In this document: piece after piece, positions 44,106-52,462 of the stretch | Numbering within the stretch: position 1 is the first letter of the stretch | Layout of the letters: every line of letters starts with the position of its first letter | DNA from: Cohnella nanjingensis | Lineage (GTDB): Bacteria > Bacillota > Bacilli > Paenibacillales > Paenibacillaceae | Length of the DNA: 64,000 bases | Reading direction: 5' to 3' | Assembly: GCF_014212125.1 (NCBI RefSeq) | Contig: NZ_JACJVP010000025.1 | Location: 16,501 to 80,500, forward strand | Notes under the pieces: generated by a model | The model's database searches: none | What the model saw: the letters and a program-made list of their open reading frames with translations, nothing else | What the model was told of the DNA's origin: nothing | Made by a program: the position numbers and the translations under genes

Positions 44106-44296
44106 CATGCGCAAATAAAGAGGCCGTCTCGCCGATCCGTCGTGCAACCTTGGCGAGACAGCCCCTTCGTGGCGTGGAGTTGCGCCGGACCGTCGAGCTG
44201 CGCTGCCGCTTTATGTACGTTCTCGATAGATCCCCATGAGCAGCAGATCCGTCACGTTAAGTCTACAAACTCAAAAAATTTGGTGTCCTATTGCCA

Positions 44297-44763
44297 TTAA
44301 AATAAACCTCTGCGAATCAAGTTCGCGGTGATGGGCGCCTTACCCAGTTCCCGTGACCAAACCGACAATTGGCCTTCATGGTGGATTTCATGGGCAATCA
44401 GATGGCGCATGATTTCACCGTATTTGAAGCTTTCCGGTTCTCCATCCGTGATCGTGGTCAAGACTCTCGACTCCAAATGGCTGTTCCATGAGGAGATGAA
44501 GGATTTCACTTCATCATGGAATCGGTCGGAGAGTGCCTGTACGTTTTGCAAAGCGGCGTATTCCTCAAAAGGATAGTGATACTCCGGTTTCTCTTCCATT
44601 TCGCATATCCAGTTGTACTCGACCGTAACCACATGAAAAAGGGTATACAAAATACCGCCGATCCCGCCCGTGTGTTTTTTCAACACTCTTCCTCGGGGAC
44701 TGCTTGGCACCACGCGAACCAATCACTCCGAACTTGCCAGTTGTACTCGAACAACTTCAGCAT
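44297..44763 (-). pseudogene. DinB-family protein gene with a frameshift
   Basis: The N-terminal part starts at ATG 44763 after GGAGG-x-AGGAG and reads MLKLFEYNWQVRSDWFAWCQ, then AVPEEE, but then meets TGA. The rest continues in another frame from LLKKHTGGIGGILYTLFHVV to the end (TANLIRRGLF). Joining them needs one inserted base near 44686, giving about 155 residues, normal for DinB-type metal-binding four-helix proteins. The later metal His residues are present (HLIAHEIHHEGQ). Either the gene is recently inactivated or there is a sequence error. It is divergent from the MerR gene, in an AT-richer patch. Confidence 0.75.
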
Positions 44764-44806
44764 CTTCTCCTGCCTCCTTTAACTTAACGAGCTCATCTCG
44801 CTACGC

Positions 44807-44837
44807 TTGACCTTAACATGATGTGATGGAGTAGAAT
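44807..44837 (+). promoter_or_regulatory. MerR-type promoter with a 19-bp spacer
   Basis: TTGACC (44807-44812), 19 bp, TAGAAT (44832-44837). A 19-bp spacer is typical of promoters twisted by MerR-family activators, and the next gene encodes one. The transcript start would be close to the MerR ATG, leaving almost no leader. Confidence 0.55.
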
Positions 44838-44851
44838 TTTGTTACTAGACC

Positions 44852-45253
44852 ATGAAGGGGCGGTTTTTTATTCATATCAGTGAATTGTCCCACAAGACGG
44901 GAGTAAGTCTTCGTTCCCTGCGATATTATGAAGAAAAAGAACTATTGAACCCTGCTCGTTTGGAAAACGGCTATCGGGAATATGGTGAATCCGATATTGA
45001 AAAAGTCAGAATCATCCAACTCTATTTTAGTCTTGGTCTCACGGTTAATGAAATAAACGATTTCTTTCACTGTACGTTTAGTCAGAAAATTCAACGTCAA
45101 TGCTTGCCGATGGCTATAGATGTCGGCGAAAGGAAGCTTGACGAGATCAAAAAACAAATCGAGAGCTTAAGAAAAGCCGAATCTCTCTTGGAAGATAATC
45201 TATCAAGCTGGAGAGAGATCTTGCGCAAAGGAGACGGACAAAATGAACAATAA
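44852..45253 (+). CDS. MerR-family transcriptional regulator
   Basis: A 133-residue regulator. The N-terminal winged helix is clear: ISELSHKTGVSLRSLRYYEE, LLNPARLENGYREY and IIQLYFSLGLTVNEI; a coiled-coil dimerisation helix follows (ERKLDEIKKQIESLRKAESL). No Cys-rich metal-binding end is present, so an organic or redox signal is more likely than a metal. The start ATG at 44852 has no ribosome site and may be read nearly leaderless. Its end overlaps the SDR gene by 11 nt, so the SDR enzyme is its likely target. Confidence 0.88.
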   Translation: MKGRFFIHISELSHKTGVSLRSLRYYEEKELLNPARLENGYREYGESDIEKVRIIQLYFSLGLTVNEINDFFHCTFSQKIQRQCLPMAIDVGERKLDEIKKQIESLRKAESLLEDNLSSWREILRKGDGQNEQ

Positions 45254-46025
45254 AACGAAACAAGTATCCTCCCGAATCGCTTTAGTCACAGGAGCCAACC
45301 GTGGTATTGGAAGGGAAATCGCCTATCAGTTGGCTTTGAAAGGGCTGCACGTATTAATCGGTTGCCGGGATGAAGATAAAGGGCGAAATACGGTTGAAGA
45401 ATTGCGTCGAGAAGGCCTAGCAGTCGAGCTGCAAATCGTCGACGTGAATGATATTGAAAGTGTCAGAATGATGGCAGAGACATTAAATCGACAATACGGT
45501 CGTCTGGATGTATTGGTCAATAATGCCGGAATTCTGCGCGATCACGGAGTTTCTGTGTTGGATGTGGAAGAGTCTGTGATCAAAGAGACATTGGAGACGA
45601 ATTATTTTGGGGCGTTAAGAATGATTCAAGCCGCCATTCCTTTGATGAAAGAACACAAATACGGGCGTATCGTCAATCTCTCATCCGGATTGGGTGCTTT
45701 TGAGGTTATGCAGCGACAGGGATTCTTAGGTCTTAACGGCTCAACCTCATCTTATCGCATCTCTAAAACCATGCTCAATGCCTTGACGTGTTTAGTCGCG
45801 CAAGATGTGGCTGAAATGGGCATCAAAGTGAACGCCGCTTGTCCTGGCAGAGTTCAAACGGAAATGGGAAGATCAACCGCGACTGCTTCCCAAACCATGG
45901 CGGAAGGCCTGCCTGCTCCGGTGACGGTTGCGGAAGGCGCAGATACGGCTGTCTGGTTGGCAACGCTGGATGATGAAGGTCCCAACGGCAGATTCTTTCG
46001 GGAACGCAGGCTTGCCGCATGGTAA
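45243..46025 (+). CDS. Short-chain dehydrogenase/reductase
   Basis: A 260-residue classical SDR. The NAD(P)-binding motif is TGANRGIG near residue 17. Arg/Asp residues after the second strand (GCRDEDKGRN) suggest NADP. The structural NNAG motif is present, and the catalytic Ser/Tyr/Lys lie in IVNLSSGLG and SSYRISK. The ending is a little short of the longest members, with RFFRERRLAAW last. AAAGGAG precedes the ATG. It is co-transcribed with the MerR regulator, a pairing often seen for carbonyl reductases that answer a small-molecule signal. The substrate is unknown. Confidence 0.9.
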   Translation: MNNKTKQVSSRIALVTGANRGIGREIAYQLALKGLHVLIGCRDEDKGRNTVEELRREGLAVELQIVDVNDIESVRMMAETLNRQYGRLDVLVNNAGILRDHGVSVLDVEESVIKETLETNYFGALRMIQAAIPLMKEHKYGRIVNLSSGLGAFEVMQRQGFLGLNGSTSSYRISKTMLNALTCLVAQDVAEMGIKVNAACPGRVQTEMGRSTATASQTMAEGLPAPVTVAEGADTAVWLATLDDEGPNGRFFRERRLAAW

Positions 46026-46179
46026 AGACTACGCCTGTTCACAATCGCTTCCCAAGATGTCGTGCAACACCCATGAAATAGATGTAGGTGACTCAAAAGG
46101 AAGCATCTATCTTCGAACAGTAGGATAAGTTCGTTTTGGTTTTTAATTTCACAAATATTTATATATTTTAGAATTTTAT

Positions 46180-46209
46180 TTTACAACCAATCACCTCCTC
46201 TCTTATAAT
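46180..46209 (+). promoter_or_regulatory. Sigma-A promoter of the BadF-type kinase gene
   Basis: TTTACA (46180-46185), 18 bp, TATAAT (46204-46209), in a very AT-rich stretch. Leader of about 23 nt. Confidence 0.75.
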
Positions 46210-46238
46210 GAAAGGACAAGAGAAAGCGGGTGGAATGC

Positions 46239-47189
46239 ATGGCATACTATATCGGGATCGACGGCGGCGGCACGAAGACCGAGGCGGCAATCTACGGCGC
46301 GAACGCCGAATGGCTTCTGCCTCCGCTCGTTGGCGGCCCGACCAACCCTTATGCGAACGGACGCGAGAACGCGTTGAGCGAATTGATCGGCCTCTTGGAT
46401 CGTATCCATGGACATCCCGGCCTTGCAGGAGCGGATTGCGCAGGCGTGTGTCTCGGCATCGCAGGCATCGCTACGCCCGAAGAGCGGTCTTGGCTGACCG
46501 CGAGCCTTCAGCAATATCAGCAGCAGCGCGGGCGGGCGTTCCCGGCGGCCATCCGCAGCGAGATGGAGATCTCGCTCATGGCGGCGCTGGATCGGCCCGT
46601 CGGGATCGTCGCGATCTCGGGCACAGGGTCGATCACGGCAGGCTATACCGAGGACGGCCGCACGTTCCGCGCCGGCGGATGGGGGCACCTGCTGGGAGAC
46701 GAGGGCAGCGGCTACCGCATCGGCCTGCTGACGCTTCAGGCCGCCATGCGCAGCCATGACCGCGTCTATCCGCCGACCGCGATCACGGAGGCGGTGAAGC
46801 GGAAGCTGAGCCTGAGCGAGATCACCGGGCTCAAGTCCTACATCTATCAAGCCGATATCTCGAAGCGCGATATCGCCGCCTTCGCGGAGCTCTGCATCGA
46901 GGCCTGCGCGGCGGGGGACGCGATCGCCTCCGAGATCCTCCGCGGCCAAGCGACCGAGCTCGCCGATACGACGGCCGCCCTGATGCGGCAGGAGCCGGCG
47001 TTCGGCAGCGCGGACGTCGTCACCATCGGCTCCATCTTCCGGCACGGACGGCTGTTCAGAGCCCAATACCTCCGGAGACTGTCAGGCCTATTCCCCCATC
47101 TGCGGTTCCACGAGCCGACCCGCAGTCCGGCGGAAGGCGCGGCGCTGCTGGCGCGGGACATGTTTTCGCCGCACCCTCCGATCGTGTGA
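46239..47189 (+). CDS. BadF/BcrA-type sugar kinase, probably MurNAc/GlcNAc kinase (MurK-like)
   Basis: A 316-residue ASKHA-fold kinase. Phosphate-1 motif YYIGIDGGGTKTEAAIYG at the start, LGIAGIATPEE, adenosine-side ISGTGSITAGYTE, and GGWGHLLGDEGSGYRIGLLT, typical of N-acetylhexosamine kinases of the BadF family (mammalian NAGK, clostridial MurK). ATG at 46239 is preferred over a GTG at 46230 that lies in the ribosome site. The gene converges on the MurR-like operon and lies in a locus with NamZ and MurQ. MurNAc is thus the likely substrate, giving the MurNAc-6-phosphate that MurQ uses; GlcNAc may also serve. Hairpin array 3 begins about 85 bp past its stop. Confidence 0.82.
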   Translation: MAYYIGIDGGGTKTEAAIYGANAEWLLPPLVGGPTNPYANGRENALSELIGLLDRIHGHPGLAGADCAGVCLGIAGIATPEERSWLTASLQQYQQQRGRAFPAAIRSEMEISLMAALDRPVGIVAISGTGSITAGYTEDGRTFRAGGWGHLLGDEGSGYRIGLLTLQAAMRSHDRVYPPTAITEAVKRKLSLSEITGLKSYIYQADISKRDIAAFAELCIEACAAGDAIASEILRGQATELADTTAALMRQEPAFGSADVVTIGSIFRHGRLFRAQYLRRLSGLFPHLRFHEPTRSPAEGAALLARDMFSPHPPIV

Positions 47190-47269
47190 GGATCGGCTGG
47201 TGCGGCGAGCGTTCGCTTGCGCGCGTATAGATTGGAATGGCTGCAGAGCTGCGAATCGTACGAGCGCGC

Positions 47270-47560
47270 GTGCCGTAACGATAAAAAGTATCGTTACAGC
47301 TGCCCCGAGGGCGCCATCCTGTGCTGTAACGATAAAAAGTATCGTTACAGCTGCCCCCAGGGCGCCATCCTGTGCTGTAACGATAAAAAGTATCGTTACA
47401 GCTGGCCCGAGGGCGCCATCCTGTGCTGTAACGATAAAAAGTATCGTTACAGCTGCCCCGAGGGCGCCATCCTGTGCCGTAACGATAAAAAGTATCGTTA
47501 CGGCTGCCCCGAGGGCGCCTTCCTGTGCCGTAACGATAAAAAGTATCGTTACGGTAGCCC
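47270..47560. repeat. Hairpin array 3: six palindromes at exact 51-bp spacing
   Basis: Arms TGTAACGATA / TATCGTTACA with loop AAAAG. CGATA cores fall at 47279, 47330, 47381, 47432, 47483 and 47534, every step 51 bp. The 24-bp spacer (GCCCCGAGGGCGCCATCC) is unrelated to those of arrays 1 and 2. In the last two units the arms are CCGTAACGATA / TATCGTTACGG: both sides of a base pair have changed together. The array lies between convergent genes. Confidence 0.95.
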
Positions 47561-47596
47561 CCGGTTCCACCTCGATCCTCCGTTATCGTGACGCGA

Positions 47597-48445
47597 TCAG
47601 CTTTTCCCCTTCAACACTTGAACCGCCTCGCGGCTCATCTCCAGATACTTGACGGACTGCTCGTAATCCTTGCTGGCCATGCCCAGATAAAGAATATCGA
47701 TCACGTTCAGCTGCGTGATCCGGGAAGACGTGGCGCCGACGCGGATCTCGTTCTCCGTGGACGTCATATACAGCGGAATATCCGCCAGCGCGCTGACCGG
47801 GGTATGGCCGTACTTGGTGATGCTGATCGTCGCGGTCCCCTTCTCTCGGGCCAGCTTGAGGCTGGAGACGACGTTCTGCGTCTCGCCCGAATAAGAGATC
47901 CCGACCGCCACGTCGCGCGGGGTCAGCGTCGCAGCCGAGCTCATCTGGAGGTGGGTATCCGTGAAGGCGAAGCTCGTCTTGTTGATCCGCATGAACTTGT
48001 GCTGCGCGTCCTGCGCGACGAGGTTCGAAGCCCCTACGCCGTAGAAGAAGATCCGCTCCGCCCGATAGAGCGCATCGATCGCCTTCGTGATCATGGCTAC
48101 GTCCAGAATCTTGAGCGTGTCCCGAATCGACTGAATATTGTTATTCGAGACGTGCTGCACGATCGAAGCGATCGAATCCTGCGGCTGAATCTCTTGATAG
48201 CCGTAGCCGACCCCTTCCTGCAGGTCGCCCGCCACCTTCAGCATCAGCTCCTGGTAACCCTTGAACCCCATCGACTTGCACAGCCGGATGACCGCAGCCT
48301 GGCTGCCGCCGCTCTGATCGGCCAATTGGGCGACGGACAGTCCGATCATGCTCTGCGGGTGTTCCAGAATGAATTTGGCCACCTTCCGTTCCGAAGGGGT
48401 TAATTGGTCCAGCACTTCTCTCAGCCTGACAAGGCCACCGTTCAT
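47597..48445 (-). CDS. RpiR/MurR-like transcriptional regulator
   Basis: A 282-residue regulator. The N-terminal HTH_6 domain (LTPSERKVAKFILEHPQSMI, SVAQLADQSGGSQAAVIRLC, MGFKGYQELMLKVAGDL) is followed by a SIS domain (IFFYGVGASNLVAQDAQHKF, VAVGISYSGETQNVVSSLKL) that binds phosphosugars. ATG at 48445 lies 9 nt after GGAGG. It is the last gene of an eight-gene minus-strand unit starting with namZ. MurR of Bacillus senses MurNAc-6-phosphate and sits with the same kinds of genes, so that ligand is proposed. The box GAAATTTTATTTC at 56011-56023 is a candidate operator. Confidence 0.88.
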   Translation of the reverse strand: MNGGLVRLREVLDQLTPSERKVAKFILEHPQSMIGLSVAQLADQSGGSQAAVIRLCKSMGFKGYQELMLKVAGDLQEGVGYGYQEIQPQDSIASIVQHVSNNNIQSIRDTLKILDVAMITKAIDALYRAERIFFYGVGASNLVAQDAQHKFMRINKTSFAFTDTHLQMSSAATLTPRDVAVGISYSGETQNVVSSLKLAREKGTATISITKYGHTPVSALADIPLYMTSTENEIRVGATSSRITQLNVIDILYLGMASKDYEQSVKYLEMSREAVQVLKGKS

Positions 48446-48537
48446 CACTTCGAACCTCCACACCGATTCCGTATCCGTTATAAGTTCTATTCCGTTCCGT
48501 CTGTCACGATCTAAATGAATGTCAACCCTATTATACT

Positions 48538-49659
48538 TTAAATAGACAAATCTTCCAGACTCGCCGCTATCGCATTATGAAGGCAGGCCCGGAGCCGGAC
48601 GACCGACTTGTCCCGCCCGAGATGCACGCGGTTCGTCAGCAGCACGACGGTGAGTCCCGCAGCCGGGTCGACGTACAGACTCGTGCCGGTAAAGCCGGTA
48701 TGTCCATAGCTCCGTTCGGACAGCAGATCGCCGGACGCGTCCCATCGGTCCCCCTTGAGCACCCACCCGAGTCCCCGGTTCCCGCCCGCGGCGGGGGCCG
48801 TCTGATTCCGCACGGCCAGCCGGACGGACGAGCGCGACAGCAGCCGCTTCCCTTCCCATTCGCCCTCGTTCAGCCACATCGTCGCATACCGGGTCAGGTC
48901 CCGGGCCGTGGAGAACAAGCCCGCGTGTCCGCTGACGCCGCCCATCGCCCCCGCGTTCTCGTCATGCACGACGCCCCACCGCGGACCGGGCTCGTACGGA
49001 TAATGTTCGGTAGGCGCGATCCGCGGACGGTCTTCCGGCGGCGGGCAGAACCGGGTGTCCGTCATCCCGAGCGGTTCGAAGATCCGCTTCGCGGCCGCCT
49101 CGTCGAGCGGCAGGCCGAGCACGTTGGAGATTAACCGGCCGAGCAGGATGAAGCCAAAGTCGCTATAAACCACCTGCGTGCCCGGTTCGTACGCCAGCGA
49201 TTGGCCCGTGACGAAGTCCATGATCTCCTCGAGCGACCAGCCGTGGGAGTGCATATCGGCGAACGGCGCCAATCCCGCCGTATGCGTCAGCAGCTGCCGG
49301 ACCGTGACGGAGGACTTGCCGTTCGCGGCAAATTCGGGAATGAATCGCTCGACCGGATCATCGAGGCGCATGCGTCCTTCGTCCAACAGCTGGAGCGCAA
49401 GCGGCAGCGTCACAACGATCTTCGTCAAGGAAGCGCAATCGTACAGCGTATCCGTCCGGACCGGGAAGCACGCCGCGCCGCCGCGGACGGCCGTGTCCCC
49501 TGCGGCATATTCCAGCCGCTGCCCGTTGCGGCCGATGGCGATGACGCCGCCCGGCGTCTCGCCGTCCGCGATCGCCTGATCCAGCGTCGCCAGCGCGTTT
49601 CCCGTGAGCCGGGCGCCCAAGCCCATCGGTCCGGCTTGCCGGGTCCATTCCTCTCGCAC
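48538..49659 (-). CDS. Serine hydrolase of the beta-lactamase/AmiE type
   Basis: A 373-residue penicillin-binding-fold hydrolase. The S-x-x-K motif is in CASLTKIVV, Tyr-Ser-Asp in VVYSDFGFILLGRL, and the third motif HTG in YGHTGFTG. The start is GTG at 49659, 9 nt after GAGGGGG; a longer frame is non-coding. Bacillus AmiE, encoded with murQ-murR-nagZ-namZ, is a serine hydrolase of this class that removes the peptide from MurNAc-peptides, and the neighbours match. This protein has no signal peptide, unlike the secreted Bacillus enzyme, so it should act on imported muropeptides. A plain esterase or beta-lactamase role cannot be excluded. Confidence 0.82.
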   Translation of the reverse strand: MREEWTRQAGPMGLGARLTGNALATLDQAIADGETPGGVIAIGRNGQRLEYAAGDTAVRGGAACFPVRTDTLYDCASLTKIVVTLPLALQLLDEGRMRLDDPVERFIPEFAANGKSSVTVRQLLTHTAGLAPFADMHSHGWSLEEIMDFVTGQSLAYEPGTQVVYSDFGFILLGRLISNVLGLPLDEAAAKRIFEPLGMTDTRFCPPPEDRPRIAPTEHYPYEPGPRWGVVHDENAGAMGGVSGHAGLFSTARDLTRYATMWLNEGEWEGKRLLSRSSVRLAVRNQTAPAAGGNRGLGWVLKGDRWDASGDLLSERSYGHTGFTGTSLYVDPAAGLTVVLLTNRVHLGRDKSVVRLRACLHNAIAASLEDLSI

Positions 49660-49849
49660 AGCATCGTTCCCCCTCTCTGAAAATGGGATGCCGAGCGGCG
49701 CATGCCGCCGCCCGGCCAAGATGGATAAAAAGACGGCCAGCCGAATCCGAACGGCCGGCGCCGCAATGCTCCCCAGAGGAACATCGCGGATCGGAACCGA
49801 ATCGGGATCGGCTGCCGCGATGATCAGGCTGCTGAACCGATAAATCTGC

Positions 49850-50560
49850 TTACATGAAGGTCTGCAGGCGCTGATGCACGCCGCCGGGGCCGACCGCATA
49901 AGCCTGCGCGCGCTTGAAGCCGTTGACCGCGCCGCGTACGACCGTCAGCGCTTTGTAGTAATCGATGTACGGGAAGCCGTACGTCTCGCCCCGCGCGAAC
50001 GCGTAGCAGTTCAGACCCTTGACCCACTTCTCGTACGCTTCTTCCGGGATGTCGAGGAACACTTCGGGGTTGTAGTCGTACATATCCTCCCAGTTCTCCG
50101 AGAAGTAGACCCGCTTCACGCCATGATACGGCAATTCGCGCTCAAAGCCCGGGATCGCGGCGTAGAATCGGGCGTCCTTCACGATGAAGTGCGTGTTCTC
50201 ATGGTCTTTGTGCATGCTCTTCGACCAGTGGGTGATGAGGATGTCGGGCTTCAGCTCGCGGATCACGTCGGCGACCTGGAACTTGACCTCTTCGTTCAGC
50301 GGCAACTCGCCGTCCTTGTAGTCGAAGAAGCGAACGTCCGCTCCGATGATATGGGCGAATTGATGCGCTTCGTCGATCTTCTGCTTGGCGTATTCCGTCG
50401 GCGACAGGCGGGGATGGCCCTTCTCGCCCGGCGTCAGATGGAGCATCGTAACTTTGTGGCCTTCCATGACGTACTTGGCGAGCGTGGCGCCCGCCGTCAG
50501 GTCCTGATCTCCCGCATGCGCGCTGATGGCCAAGATGTGTTGTTTTTGATTGTCGCTCAT
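49850..50560 (-). CDS. PIG-L/LmbE-family protein with a changed metal-site motif
   Basis: A 236-residue protein of the PIG-L deacetylase fold, which usually removes acetyl from N-acetylglucosaminyl groups with zinc. The start ILAISAHAGDQDLTAGATLA matches the family block, but the usual AHPDD reads AHAGD. The first of the two Asp, the general base, is Gly, while the metal-binding His and second Asp stay. The third ligand block is seen as THWSKSMHKDHENTH. Either another residue replaces the base or the activity differs. The start follows AAGGGAG. It lies between the permease and AmiE-like genes and probably acts on salvaged amino sugars. Confidence 0.85.
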   Translation of the reverse strand: MSDNQKQHILAISAHAGDQDLTAGATLAKYVMEGHKVTMLHLTPGEKGHPRLSPTEYAKQKIDEAHQFAHIIGADVRFFDYKDGELPLNEEVKFQVADVIRELKPDILITHWSKSMHKDHENTHFIVKDARFYAAIPGFERELPYHGVKRVYFSENWEDMYDYNPEVFLDIPEEAYEKWVKGLNCYAFARGETYGFPYIDYYKALTVVRGAVNGFKRAQAYAVGPGGVHQRLQTFM

Positions 50561-50620
50561 TTGAATATCGCTCCCTTTATATGGATGTATGTGGTATTGC
50601 GCGAGTTACCGCAAGTTGCC

Positions 50621-51493
50621 TTACTTCAGTCCGGCGTTCATCATGCCGCGTACGTAGTACTTCTGCAAGAAAATGAAGAGCAGCAGGATCGGGATCGTCG
50701 CGATGACGAGCCCGGCCATGACCAGCGGCTGGGTCAGCGTCGGATCGAGCGCGGACTTCAGCATCTGGATGCCGACGGGCAGCGTCGCCAGCTCCGAATT
50801 GACTGAGTTCATGAGCAGCGCCCAGATGAATTCGTTCCAGGAGTTGATGAACTCGAAGATCGCGAGCGTCGCGAGCGCCGGCGCGGTCATCGGCAGCACG
50901 ATCTGGAAGAAGATGCGCAGCTCCTTGGCGCCGTCGATCCGGGCCGCCTCCAGATAAGCGTCTTCGATCGAGATCATGAACTGGCGCATCAGGAAGATGC
51001 CGAAGCCGCTGACCGAGAACGGCACGATCAGCCCGAGCACGCTGGCCGCGAGCCCGCCCTCTCCGCCCTGGCCGAGAATGTCGTTGCCGCCGACGAGCGG
51101 AAAGTGGACGGTGATGAAGTAGTTCGGAATGAAGAACAGAAACGCCGGGAACATCATCGTCGACAGGATGAAGCGGAATACGACCTGCTTGCCCGGGAAG
51201 CGGAGCTTCGCCAGCACGTAGCCGGCCAGCGAGCTCGTGAACAGCACGAGCAGCGTGATGGAGATCGAGCGGATCAGGCTGTTCTTGAACAGGAGCAGCA
51301 GCTGCAGCTGCTCGACCGCCATCCGGTAGTTGTCGAAGATGAATTGCTTGGGCAGCAGCGTATAGTTCAACAGCGCGTACTCGGATGCGCTCTTGAAGGA
51401 GGAGAAGATCATGTCCAGGAATGGAAAGACCATCATGACGCTGCCGACGATAATGATAACGTAGAAGTACCAGGGAGCGCGATTGGATCTCAT
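50621..51493 (-). CDS. Sugar ABC transporter permease (MalG type)
   Basis: A 290-residue membrane protein beginning RAPWYFYVIIIVGSVMMVFP, with the EAA loop YLEAARIDGAKELRIFFQIV and ending YVRGMMNAGLK. The start ATG at 51493 overlaps the stop of the preceding permease gene by one base (TGATG). It forms the membrane channel with that protein. No ATPase gene is in the operon. The locus context points to MurNAc, muropeptides or related disaccharides as cargo. Confidence 0.92.
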   Translation of the reverse strand: MRSNRAPWYFYVIIIVGSVMMVFPFLDMIFSSFKSASEYALLNYTLLPKQFIFDNYRMAVEQLQLLLLFKNSLIRSISITLLVLFTSSLAGYVLAKLRFPGKQVVFRFILSTMMFPAFLFFIPNYFITVHFPLVGGNDILGQGGEGGLAASVLGLIVPFSVSGFGIFLMRQFMISIEDAYLEAARIDGAKELRIFFQIVLPMTAPALATLAIFEFINSWNEFIWALLMNSVNSELATLPVGIQMLKSALDPTLTQPLVMAGLVIATIPILLLFIFLQKYYVRGMMNAGLK

Positions 51494-52389
51494 CAGTAGC
51501 TCTCCACCCCTCCCTTGCGGAAAATCAGCAGCTGAGCCATCGTGATGATGAAGATCACGACGAACAAGACGAAGGCCATGGCGCTCGCGACGCCCCAGTT
51601 GCCGAAGCTGAACGCCTGGTTGTACATCTCCAGCGCGCCGACGTTGGTCGAGTTGCCCGGCCCGCCGCTCTTGGCCATGACCATCGTCAGCGTGAACGAC
51701 TGCAGGCCGCCGATGAAGGACGTGATCAGCACGAACAGGATCGTCGGCTTCAGCAGCGGGAACGTGATCCGCGTATACTGGCTGAAGTGACCGGCGCCTT
51801 CGAGCTCCGCCGCTTCGTAATAGTCGTGCGGGATGCCCTTCAGTCCCGCGCTCAGGAGCAGCACCGCGCTGCCGATGCCCATCCAGCCGCTGACCGCGGT
51901 GATGGACAGAAGCGCATGGTTCGGATCGTCCAGGAAATTCACGGACTTGAAGCCCAGGGACGTGATGATGCCGTTGATCAACCCGTTGGTCGGGTTGTAC
52001 ATGTAGTACCAGACATTCCCGATCGCGACGACGGTCGTGACGGCCGGCATGAAGAACAGCGTCCGCCACAGGCCCTCATACCGCATCCGCGAGATGAGGT
52101 ACGAGATAATCAGCGCCGCGATGAACGAGATCGCCACCCCGCCGAACGCGAAGACGAACGTATTCGTCAGGATCGGGTGCAGGAAGCTCGACTGCGGCGA
52201 GAAGATGGCGCGGTAGTTCTTCAATCCGACCCACTTCATCGAAGCAAAGTCGAAGCCGCCCCAGTCGGTAAAGCTGATCGCCACGGAGAAGACGACCGGA
52301 ATCATCAGAAAGATCATGTAGAACAGCAGTACCGGCGACAGAAAAGAGTAGGCTAGCAGCGTCTCCCTCTTGAATTTGAATCGTCTCAT
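51493..52389 (-). CDS. Sugar ABC transporter permease (MalF type)
   Basis: A 298-residue membrane protein: LLAYSFLSPVLLFYMIFLMI as first segment, FFMPAVTTVVAIGNVW, the EAA loop YYEAAELEGAGHFSQYTRIT, and the SGGPGNSTNVGALEMYNQAF segment usual in the family. It lies about 70 bp after the binding-protein gene and is coupled to the second permease by a one-base overlap. Confidence 0.92.
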   Translation of the reverse strand: MRRFKFKRETLLAYSFLSPVLLFYMIFLMIPVVFSVAISFTDWGGFDFASMKWVGLKNYRAIFSPQSSFLHPILTNTFVFAFGGVAISFIAALIISYLISRMRYEGLWRTLFFMPAVTTVVAIGNVWYYMYNPTNGLINGIITSLGFKSVNFLDDPNHALLSITAVSGWMGIGSAVLLLSAGLKGIPHDYYEAAELEGAGHFSQYTRITFPLLKPTILFVLITSFIGGLQSFTLTMVMAKSGGPGNSTNVGALEMYNQAFSFGNWGVASAMAFVLFVVIFIITMAQLLIFRKGGVESY

Positions 52390-52462
52390 GGCCCACCTCC
52401 TTGCAACTTCGAATCAGGGGAGCAGCCGGGGCAGCCTGAAGGCCGCCCGGCCGCCTCATCCC

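Noticed and set aside
44107..44296. Small gene or RNA between the SLH terminator and the DinB remnant
   Set aside because: No start signal, conserved stem or promoter could be supported.
47200..47652. Cys-rich repeat peptide gene in array 3
   Set aside because: Same periodicity artefact; no start signal or conserved codon pattern.
48538..49659. Beta-lactamase resistance gene
   Set aside because: The S-x-x-K fold is shared, but the neighbours are MurNAc salvage genes and there is no export signal.
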